A DNA stretch of 5,117 nt from Deltaproteobacteria bacterium. GTDB taxonomy: Bacteria; Desulfobacterota_E; Deferrimicrobia; Deferrimicrobiales; Deferrimicrobiaceae. Below are positions 1 through 5,117 of the stretch, in pieces. The notes beneath the pieces were generated by a model. That model saw only the letters and a list, made by a program, of their open reading frames with translations, ran no database searches and was not told where the DNA came from. The stretch's first letter is position 1. Every line of letters begins with the position of its first letter. Location of the stretch: the NCBI GenBank assembly GCA_023489025.1, contig JAMDCN010000163.1, positions 1 to 5,117 of the forward strand, read 5' to 3'. Both the position numbers and the translations under genes were made by a program.

Positions 1-720
1 TCTGTGTTCTCTCAAAGGTACTTCGAGGAGCTCTCTTCGATGATTCCGGTTCCCTCCCTGCTGGTATTCGATGACTGCCATCGGATGCGGGAGGAATCCG
101 CGTTCTTCGAGACGCTCCGGGAGGGGATCTTCCGGCTCGCGCCGGGGATCGGCGCCGTCCTCATCAGCCGCAGCGACCCCCATCCCTCCTTCGCGCGGGA
201 CCGGGCCAACCGGCACATGGAGACGTTCGGGTGGAAGGATCTCCGGCTGACCATCGAGGAAGCGGCGGGGATCACGAAGCTTCAGCGGAAGGAGAAACCT
301 GCACCCGAGTTCGTGAAATACCTTTTCGAGCGGACGGACGGCTGGGCGGCGGGCCGTGTGCGGCTGGCAGACGATGGTCGAAGCGGTGGACGTGCATACG
401 ACCGGCCTCGGCGGCGACAGCTATGTGCGGCTGGACGAGGAGCGCCGGGGCTTTCTCCTGCGGACGGCGTTTCTTCCCCGGATGACGGCGTTAATGGCGG
501 AGAAGTTGACGGGGGTGGAGCGCGCCGGTTCGATCCTGTCGGAGATGAACCGGCAAAACCAATTCACCAAGAAGAATCTGCAGAGGGAGCCGGTCTACGA
601 GTATCACGACCTCTTCCGGGAGTTCCTTCTCGAACGGGCGGTGGCAGTGTATTCCGGGGAGCAACTTTCAGAAATCCGCAAAACTGCCGCCACTCTGCTG
701 GAAGAGTCCGGATACGTTGA
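1..720 (+). CDS. N-terminal part of a STAND (MalT/AfsR-like) ATPase regulator, cut by the left edge and frameshifted
   Basis: This frame is open to the left edge, so the true start and the Walker A loop are outside the window. Recognisable family sequence runs only from 1 to about 366. A Walker B strand LLVFDDCH lies at 58-81. A sensor strand VLISRSDP lies at 157-180, where MalT-type ATPases usually have a similar 'lisR' motif. The TDGWAAG motif that closes the ATPase/winged-helix module lies at about 334-354. After about 366 the frame becomes Arg/Gly-rich, without family resemblance, until a stop at 718-720. From about 370 the neighbouring +1 frame carries the continuation (next entry). I therefore regard the two frames as one gene broken by a single extra base or two missing bases. 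The 368-720 part of this frame is probably not real protein. Known for the family: ATP-dependent, ligand-sensing transcription factors. Which ligand is involved cannot be told. Confidence 0.8.
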   Translation, partial: SVFSQRYFEELSSMIPVPSLLVFDDCHRMREESAFFETLREGIFRLAPGIGAVLISRSDPHPSFARDRANRHMETFGWKDLRLTIEEAAGITKLQRKEKPAPEFVKYLFERTDGWAAGRVRLADDGRSGGRAYDRPRRRQLCAAGRGAPGLSPADGVSSPDDGVNGGEVDGGGARRFDPVGDEPAKPIHQEESAEGAGLRVSRPLPGVPSRTGGGSVFRGATFRNPQNCRHSAGRVRIR

Positions 721-2839
721 GGATGCCTCGGTACTTCTCCGCAAATCAGGGGATTGGAACGGGCTATCGCGGCTGATCCTGTCCCAGGCCGCATCCCTCG
801 TAGAGCAGGGGCGGTACCAGACGCTGCTGGAGTGGCTGGGGGCACTTCCATACGAGGTTCGCGAAAACAACCCGTGGCTGCTCTATTGGAACGGCGTCTC
901 TCTCATGCCCTTTTCTCCCACAGAGAGCCGGTCCCGTTTCGAGGAGTCATTGCATTCGTTCGACGCGCGGCAGGAAGCGGCCGGAGTATTCCGTTCCTGG
1001 GCTGGCGTGGTCGAATCCATCGTCTTGCCGATGGACAATTTAACGCTTGTCGACACCTGGATTTCCCTCCTCCCACGCCTCCTCGAAAAGTACGGCGGTC
1101 TCCCGTCCGGCGCGCTCGGGGATGAGATTACGTGCGGAATGTACAGAGCGCTTTCTTTTCGGCAGTACCCACGGGCCGACATGGAGTTCTGGACTCCCCG
1201 CGCCCTTGCCGTCGCACAGACCTGCGAGGACGCGCGCCTGAAATTCCTTTTGACCATCGGTATCTGGACTACCTATCTCACGAAGGACACGCGGGGGGCG
1301 GAACAGGTCCTTGCTTCGTTGAGGGAACTCCTCAAGCAACCGGATGTAACGCCGTTGATGCGCCTATTGGTCGATATGCTGGACGGGATTTTATTACTTG
1401 TCACCGCGCGACACGAGAGGTGTCTGCAAGTTACGACCGACGGGCTTGCCTTTGCAGAAAACCTGGGGGTCCATATCGTGGATCCATTCCTTGAGGCCTA
1501 CAGCGCGATGGCTGCGTTGAAGCTTGGCGATTTCGAAACCGCGAACCGGTGTTTCGACAGGATGACGGTTACCCTGGGCACAATGAAGCCGCTTCCCTCG
1601 GGCCTGTTTCACTGCATCGCCGCCTGCGAAGCACTGCATCGGCGCGATCTGGTGAAGGCAGCCTTTCATTCGAGAGAGTGCCTGAGACTGTGGGAGGAGA
1701 GCGGGTTCACCACCCACATTCCCAGCGCGCATATCCTTGTGGCCCACGTTTCCCACGCGCTTCACGAGGACAAGGAAGCAGCCCGGCATATGGAAGAGGC
1801 GCGTCGCATCGGCACTGAGACGGAGATACCTATCGGTGTTTGGCTCTCGTATTTGACCGAAGCGTATTTCCATCTCGAACGAAATGACGACGCGTCGGCG
1901 ATTGCTCCCCTTAAAAAGGGCCTGCAGATCGGTGTCGAGAACGGACTGGTCGGGACGACGCTCTGGCTGCCGGACTTATTCGAAAAAGTCGCCGCCAAGG
2001 CACTCGAAGAGGGGATCGAGGTCGACTACATCCGGGATTTTATCCGGCGGCACCGCCTCGTTCCGGACCCTGCGAATCCCGACTTGGAGCAGTGGCCCTG
2101 GGCGGTGAAGGTATACACGTTGGGGCGGTTCGGTCTCCTTGTGGACGACCGTCCCGTCGAGTTCGGCCGGAAAGTCCAGCAACGACCGCTGGCGCTCCTG
2201 AAGGCATTGGTCGCTCTCGGCGGGCGCGGGGTGCCCGAGGCGCGGCTTTCCGAGCTTCTCTGGCCGGATGCCGACGGCGATCTGGCCCACCAATCCTTTA
2301 CCGCTGCTTTGAGTCGCCTGCGGAAGCTCCTGGGAAAAGAGGAAGCCTTGGTGCTCAAGGAGGGGCACCTTTCCCTCTCGAACCGGTACTGCTGGGTCGA
2401 CGCCTGGGCCTTCGAGCGATTTCTGGGGCAGGCGGAGAAAGCGAGGAGTGAGGGGAAGGCGGCAACAGGGTTCTACAAGAAGGCACTGGCCATCTACAGG
2501 GGGCCCTTCCTACCCTTCGAGGAATATCCCTGGGCGGTGTCGCTTCGCGAGAAGCTTCGTTGCGGATTCCTGGGGGCAGTTACACAAATGGGGAGGTGCC
2601 ATGAAGAAGCGGGGCGGTGGGAGGAGGCGGTCTCCTTCTACGGAAAAGGCCTCGAAGCCGACGACCTGGCCGAGGAGCTCTACTGCCGGTTGATGATCTG
2701 TCACCTCCGGCAAGGGCAGGAAGCGAAGGCCCTCTCCGTCTATAAGCGGTGTCGAAATACGTTATCGTCCGTTCTCGGGGTGGAACCTTCGGCCGAGACC
2801 CGGGCCATCGCGGCTTCGCTCGGTCGTCCCACGGTTTGA
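356..2839 (+). CDS. TPR and SARP-type (OmpR-like winged helix + BTAD) C-terminal part of the same STAND regulator
   Basis: This is a cytoplasmic transcriptional regulator. The GTG at 356 is only where the frame can formally open. It is probably not a real start, because the protein continues the ATPase module of the preceding entry. Using residues counted from 356, the winged-helix segment after the ATPase is seen in 'GFLLRTAFLPRMTALMAEKL' and 'YEYHDLFREFLLERA'. About residues 100-560 are helical and TPR-like, with repeats such as AALKLGDFETANRCFDRM and AYFHLERNDDASAIAPLKKG. Around 583-680 is an OmpR-like DNA-binding domain (VYTLGRFGLLVDDRPVEF, then LLWPDADGDLAHQSFTAALS and RLRKLLG). Around 681-827 is a BTAD (WVDAWAFERFL, ALAIYRGPFLP, and the closing LGVEPSAETRAI). 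MalT itself ends in a LuxR-type helix-turn-helix, so this is the less common SARP-ended arrangement. It lies upstream of, and in the same direction as, a tandem-repeat promoter that it could control. The stop is TGA at 2837-2839. Family assignment is strong; target and signal are unknown. Confidence 0.88.
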   Translation: MCGWQTMVEAVDVHTTGLGGDSYVRLDEERRGFLLRTAFLPRMTALMAEKLTGVERAGSILSEMNRQNQFTKKNLQREPVYEYHDLFREFLLERAVAVYSGEQLSEIRKTAATLLEESGYVEDASVLLRKSGDWNGLSRLILSQAASLVEQGRYQTLLEWLGALPYEVRENNPWLLYWNGVSLMPFSPTESRSRFEESLHSFDARQEAAGVFRSWAGVVESIVLPMDNLTLVDTWISLLPRLLEKYGGLPSGALGDEITCGMYRALSFRQYPRADMEFWTPRALAVAQTCEDARLKFLLTIGIWTTYLTKDTRGAEQVLASLRELLKQPDVTPLMRLLVDMLDGILLLVTARHERCLQVTTDGLAFAENLGVHIVDPFLEAYSAMAALKLGDFETANRCFDRMTVTLGTMKPLPSGLFHCIAACEALHRRDLVKAAFHSRECLRLWEESGFTTHIPSAHILVAHVSHALHEDKEAARHMEEARRIGTETEIPIGVWLSYLTEAYFHLERNDDASAIAPLKKGLQIGVENGLVGTTLWLPDLFEKVAAKALEEGIEVDYIRDFIRRHRLVPDPANPDLEQWPWAVKVYTLGRFGLLVDDRPVEFGRKVQQRPLALLKALVALGGRGVPEARLSELLWPDADGDLAHQSFTAALSRLRKLLGKEEALVLKEGHLSLSNRYCWVDAWAFERFLGQAEKARSEGKAATGFYKKALAIYRGPFLPFEEYPWAVSLREKLRCGFLGAVTQMGRCHEEAGRWEEAVSFYGKGLEADDLAEELYCRLMICHLRQGQEAKALSVYKRCRNTLSSVLGVEPSAETRAIAASLGRPTV

Positions 2840-2884
2840 TCCCTTTCCCTACGAAACCGCAGCGGGAATAAGCTACCCCTAAAG

Positions 2885-2916
2885 GTATTTCGCAGGGTTT
2901 CGCTCGAATACGTTTT
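2885..2916 (+). terminator. Weak candidate terminator after the regulator gene
   Basis: GTATT (2885-2889) and, after a bulged T, CG can pair with CG-AATAC (2905-2911), enclosing a loop of about 12 nt. The stem is followed by GTTTT. It is short and AT-rich with a brief T run, so it may be chance. A second possible pairing, CGAAACC (2852-2858) with GGTTTCG (2896-2902), would enclose it with a long loop. No better terminator is visible between 2840 and 3130. Confidence 0.2.
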
Positions 2917-2933
2917 CCCCAATTTATCCCCCG

Positions 2934-2955
2934 AATCCGTCACCAATCCGTCACC
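2934..2955 (+). repeat. Perfect tandem direct repeat, 2 x 11 bp
   Basis: AATCCGTCACC occurs at 2934-2944 and again, identically and without a gap, at 2945-2955. The next 11 bp on either side do not continue the pattern convincingly. An 11-bp period puts both copies on the same face of the helix. That is the spacing known for heptameric half-sites of SARP regulators (7-bp site plus 4-bp spacer). The repeat is outside coding sequence, 98 bp after the stop codon of the SARP-ended regulator. Confidence 0.85.
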
Positions 2956-2971
2956 CGCCCCGCGCTATTTT
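2934..2971 (+). promoter_or_regulatory. Candidate SARP-type operator and promoter for the exported hydrolase
   Basis: The tandem 11-bp repeat is followed, after 10 bp, by TATTTT (2966-2971), a plausible sigma70 -10 element. At the position where a -35 box would lie (about 2943-2948) there is no TTGACA-like sequence; the repeat occupies it instead. Known for SARP activators: they bind direct repeats with 11-bp periodicity overlapping the -35 region, about 8 bp upstream of the -10, and help recruit RNA polymerase. The match in period, placement and adjacency to a SARP-ended regulator is the basis for the call. Transcription would start near 2978 and leave a leader of about 150 nt before the hydrolase start. 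The link to this particular regulator is inferred. Confidence 0.55.
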
Positions 2972-3117
2972 CGTAACCAGAGGGACGACCGTGTCGGAAC
3001 CTATGCCCCGCCGGTCGGACATGCCACTTACAGAAGGGGGGTGATGGAAGCGATTGGCGGGTCGCGCCTCGTGGGATCGGCGGGACAAAACGTCAAACTA
3101 TTGCTTAACGGCATGGG

Positions 3118-3124
3118 AAAGGAG
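3118..3124 (+). promoter_or_regulatory. Shine-Dalgarno site that sets the hydrolase start
   Basis: AAAGGAG ends six bases before ATG 3131. It supports that start over the in-frame alternatives at 3041, 3044 and 3113. Only the 3131 start puts the positively charged end of the signal peptide at the N-terminus. Confidence 0.75.
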
Positions 3125-3130
3125 CTTGCC

Positions 3131-4405
3131 ATGAAAAGGATCGTTTTTGCATTCTGCATTCTACTCATTGCGGTTACATCGGCAGTGGCCGGCAGCCAAG
3201 ATTTCATCGGCGTACTGAACGACGCTCCCTACAAGATTCGCGTGCCGGATAACTGGAATGGCGTGTTGCTTCTCCACGCACACTGGTATTATCAGACCTC
3301 GATTTTTCCCACGGAGGCCGAAGCCGCCCACAGCGCGGCTCTGGAGAGTTTCCTGCTCGATAGAGGGTATGCCCTGGCGGGATCGACCTTCAGGGGTACC
3401 GGATGGCAGGTAAAGGAGGGAACGGAAGACCTCAAGGCGCTCTTGGATCTTTTCAACGAACTTGTAGGAAAACCGAAGAAAAGAATCCTTATGGGCTATT
3501 CCGCGGGAAGTGTGATCGCACTGAAAAGTGCGGAAGAGGTTCCCCTGTATGACGGTGTTATCCCGATGTGCTCTATCGTGGGAGGCTCTGCGCTGGACCG
3601 GGATGTTGCCTTTGCATACGCGTATGCCACCGCATTCGGATGGCCCTCGGACTGGGGCCCCTGGTACGATGCCAGAGACGGCCTGAACTTCGACAGGGAC
3701 GTTTTACCGCTTTTAGTGAGCCAGCTCATCATCCTCAGCAACCCCAACGATCCTCGCTTCATCGAGACCTTTGGAAAGTTTGAGTTCATCCGCCTCCTGT
3801 TCGACTTGCCTTTCGACGGGTTTTATCAGCCCCCTTCCCAGTCTCTTGATCCACGCCCTGCGGCGGGCTTCCTGATGTACGCAACTACGGAGGTGAAAGC
3901 GGAGGTCGAGGCAAAAGCAAAGGGGTACATTTACGAGAACGCCGGTCGGGTCTACTCACTCTCGCCGGAAAAAAAAGGGTACCTTGCCTCCTTGGGAGTA
4001 AACGCAGATCAGCTTCTGGACCAGATGGACAAGGGGGCTACGATCTTAATGGCGAATCCGCAAAAGCATTATGGCGAAAAATATTTCTCCCCAACTGGGG
4101 ACCTGATCATGCCCGTGTTGTCCGTCCATTCAAAGAATGACCATGTCTACCCCACCTACTTTGAAACCAAGTTGTTGGAAAAGGTGCAGTCTGCAGCCAG
4201 TGAAGACCTTCTCTTGCAGGTATATACGGACGACGTCGGGCACTGCTTTTTCACGAACGAACAGAATCTCCGCGCGATACAAGCAATGGAAAAATGGCTG
4301 GATACAGGCCAGAAGCCTAATTCCAGCGATGACACATTATTCCCGACTTCAGAGGGTTTTGACCACAACCATGTACCAGGCCCCTTTCCCGTAGGGAGGC
4401 AATAA
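3131..4405 (+). CDS. Exported alpha/beta hydrolase (serine esterase or peptidase-like)
   Basis: This 424-residue protein is probably released to the periplasm or outside. Residues 1-20 form a Sec signal peptide: MKR, a hydrophobic core, then SAVA before Gly21, suiting signal peptidase I; there is no lipobox. The mature start 'GVLNDAPYKIRVPDNWNG' resembles secreted alpha/beta hydrolases that open with a 'PY.I.VP.NWNG' strand. The nucleophile elbow is GYSAG with Ser124 (codon 3500-3502). The likely acid is Asp337 in SKNDHVYP, and the likely histidine is His371 in VGHCFF. About 190 residues between Ser124 and the acid would form a large lid or cap (Trp/Tyr-rich around 171-180, a charged helix around 254-264). 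At the usual oxyanion His-Gly position the sequence reads LLLHAHWYYQ, with Trp where Gly is common. The C-terminal tail after about 391 (GFDHNHVPGPFPVGRQ) is polar and proline-rich. The start is fixed by AAAGGAG six bases upstream. The substrate is unknown; an ester or small amide is possible. The fold is confident, the reaction is not. Confidence 0.87.
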   Translation: MKRIVFAFCILLIAVTSAVAGSQDFIGVLNDAPYKIRVPDNWNGVLLLHAHWYYQTSIFPTEAEAAHSAALESFLLDRGYALAGSTFRGTGWQVKEGTEDLKALLDLFNELVGKPKKRILMGYSAGSVIALKSAEEVPLYDGVIPMCSIVGGSALDRDVAFAYAYATAFGWPSDWGPWYDARDGLNFDRDVLPLLVSQLIILSNPNDPRFIETFGKFEFIRLLFDLPFDGFYQPPSQSLDPRPAAGFLMYATTEVKAEVEAKAKGYIYENAGRVYSLSPEKKGYLASLGVNADQLLDQMDKGATILMANPQKHYGEKYFSPTGDLIMPVLSVHSKNDHVYPTYFETKLLEKVQSAASEDLLLQVYTDDVGHCFFTNEQNLRAIQAMEKWLDTGQKPNSSDDTLFPTSEGFDHNHVPGPFPVGRQ

Positions 4406-4467
4406 AGGAGGCAGCCCCCGGAAATCTCAAATCGGCTCAAAGGAATCGTCGGGCGCGTGGGAGAGCC

Positions 4468-4743
4468 ATGGAAAGCTACGTCGTTCGCATCTATCGCCGT
4501 GGAGGCAAGAAGTCCCGCGTTCTGATCGGGACCGTAGAGGTGGCGGGGACTGAGAGAAAGATGGCTTTCTCGAATATCGAGGAGCTGTGGGAAATCCTCC
4601 GGCGCGGGAAGGGCCGTGATCTTTGCGCCCCGCCGTCTCCGCGACGCCGTTTACGGAAGGAGGTGATGAGAGCGACGGCCACGTCAGACCTCGAGGATTC
4701 CGCGGAGGGAGTCCGTCAAACCAAGCCCACCGTAGGACATTGA
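4468..4743 (+). CDS. Small conserved-looking basic protein of unknown function
   Basis: This gene encodes 91 residues, without signal peptide or membrane segment, so it is probably cytoplasmic. GGGAG (4459-4463) lies four bases before the ATG. The N-terminal half looks like a compact beta-beta-beta-alpha unit: ESYVVRIYRR, then VLIGTVEVAG, KMAFSNIEELWEILRRGKGR. The 'YVVRIYRR ... G.VE..G ... F.N..ELWEIL' pattern recalls short hypothetical proteins in Geobacter-like genomes; this is from memory and unchecked. The C-terminal half (from about residue 52) is Arg/Pro- then Ser/Thr-rich and probably disordered. It starts 62 nt after the hydrolase stop, and the next gene follows after 15 nt, so cotranscription is likely at least with the latter. 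An AAGGAGGTGAT sequence at 4657-4667, inside the gene, matches the complement of the 16S rRNA 3' end perfectly. I assign no function. Confidence 0.7.
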   Translation: MESYVVRIYRRGGKKSRVLIGTVEVAGTERKMAFSNIEELWEILRRGKGRDLCAPPSPRRRLRKEVMRATATSDLEDSAEGVRQTKPTVGH

Positions 4744-4758
4744 AAGGGGGAGAATTCG

Positions 4759-5117
4759 ATGAAAAGTCTTTTGTCGATTACTCTGGTCATGCTCCTGTCC
4801 TCCACCATGTTTTTCACGGTCGTATACGCAGGGGAACACGAACTTGTGAAACCCACGAAGGGGACGTGGAGTGGTGTAACTTACTTCTTGGGTCCAACCG
4901 CTAGCTACCCTGCCACTATGATCCAAGCAATCGGGAAGGGGGTCATGACACTTACGGGTGAGAGCCAATGGATCGCCGAGCCTGCCTGCCTCGATGCGTC
5001 CGGGTTCGCCAGTGGACCCGCGGTTATCATCGCGGCTAATGGTGATCAGATTAACTTGATGACTGGAATACAGTTCATCCCTGATCCCTCCGGAACGGCC
5101 GTGAAAAACATGGTGGA
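4759..5117 (+). CDS. Exported small beta-rich protein, cut by the right edge
   Basis: The ATG at 4759 follows GGGGGAG (4746-4752) by six bases and lies 15 nt after the previous stop. The frame stays open to the right edge, giving 119 visible residues. Residues 1-24 are a Sec signal peptide (MKS, a long Leu/Val/Phe core, VVYA before Gly25), so the product is periplasmic or secreted. The mature part alternates short strands and turns: KGTWSGVTYFLG, GKGVMTLTGES, SGPAVIIAANGDQINLMTG. The pattern '..G.G..T..G.......G.A...AANGD.I....G' resembles small secreted beta-barrel or lipocalin/allene-oxide-cyclase-like proteins, in which 'AANGD' sits in a strand turn. There is one visible cysteine after the signal (PACLD, residue 77). 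There are no catalytic motifs. It may bind a small hydrophobic ligand, but that is only a guess from the fold. Confidence 0.75.
   Translation, partial: MKSLLSITLVMLLSSTMFFTVVYAGEHELVKPTKGTWSGVTYFLGPTASYPATMIQAIGKGVMTLTGESQWIAEPACLDASGFASGPAVIIAANGDQINLMTGIQFIPDPSGTAVKNMV

Larger units (their letters stand above)
2840..3130. other. Intergenic region between the regulator and the hydrolase
   Basis: This 291-bp gene-free stretch holds the weak terminator candidate, the tandem repeat and promoter, and a leader of about 150 nt. In the leader, CGACCG (2986-2991) can pair with CGGTCG (3012-3017) around a 20-nt loop. A purine-rich AGAAGGGGGG (3032-3041) precedes an in-frame GTG/ATG pair at 3041/3044. 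That upstream start would add 30 residues before the signal peptide, so I did not use it for the hydrolase. I saw no match to a riboswitch or small-RNA class that I can recognise. Confidence 0.6.

Noticed and set aside
352..376. Programmed ribosomal frameshift joining the two regulator frames
   Set aside because: I see no slippery heptamer, no in-frame stop at the shift point and no stimulatory SD-like element; an indel or sequence error is the simpler reading.
1394..1873. Long minus-strand open frame (159 residues) within the regulator gene
   Set aside because: It lies opposite clearly family-like coding sequence, has no recognisable motif, and is typical of shadow frames in GC-rich genes.
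2857..2865. CCGCAGCGG as a terminator hairpin
   Set aside because: The loop would be a single base and no T run follows.
2978..3130. A cyclic-di-GMP or other known riboswitch in the hydrolase leader
   Set aside because: I could not find the conserved core segments of any riboswitch class that I know in this stretch.
4405..4411. AAGGAGG immediately after the hydrolase stop as a ribosome binding site for a hidden gene
   Set aside because: No ATG, GTG or TTG start follows within a workable distance; the next gene has its own GGGAG site at 4459-4463.
4406..4467. CTCAAA at 4426-4431 and 4436-4441, a 10-bp spaced repeat that could be another operator
   Set aside because: It is only six bases long, unlike the AATCCGTCACC unit, has no clear -10 element at the right distance, and lies in a short gap that fits operon continuation.

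Overview
This is a moderately GC-rich bacterial window with every supported gene on the + strand. It shows a Gram-negative style of gene content: exported proteins with ordinary Sec signal peptides, strong Shine-Dalgarno sequences, and a very large signal-sensing regulator. The combination of a STAND ATPase/TPR regulator with a SARP-type C-terminus and small 'ESYVVRIYRR' proteins reminds me of environmental Desulfobacterota and former Deltaproteobacteria (Geobacter-like lineages). That placement is from memory and only moderately confident.

Layout. Positions 1-2839 hold most of a MalT/AfsR-like regulator whose N-terminus (with the Walker A loop) lies left of the window. The protein reads through Walker B, sensor and 'TDGWAAG' motifs in frame 1. 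It then continues from about 352-376 in frame 2 through a winged-helix region and helical repeats, and ends in an OmpR-like DNA-binding domain plus a bacterial transcriptional activation domain (BTAD). The frame change is either a real disruption or a one-base sequence error.

Positions 2840-3130 are non-coding. They hold a perfect tandem 11-bp direct repeat (2934-2955) placed 10 bp upstream of a TATTTT -10-like hexamer. This is the architecture expected of a SARP-activated promoter.

Positions 3131-4405 encode an exported alpha/beta hydrolase with a visible Ser-Asp-His triad. A 62-nt gap leads to a small basic protein of unknown function (4468-4743). After 15 nt comes a second exported protein (from 4759), cut by the right edge, that looks like a small beta-rich secreted domain.

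Working model (inference): the large regulator senses a ligand through its ATPase/TPR body and uses its SARP end to bind the 11-bp repeats. It would switch on the exported hydrolase and possibly the two downstream genes. If the frameshift is real, this regulator may be inactive in this strain. No RNA genes, CRISPR arrays, insertion sequences or attachment sites were seen.
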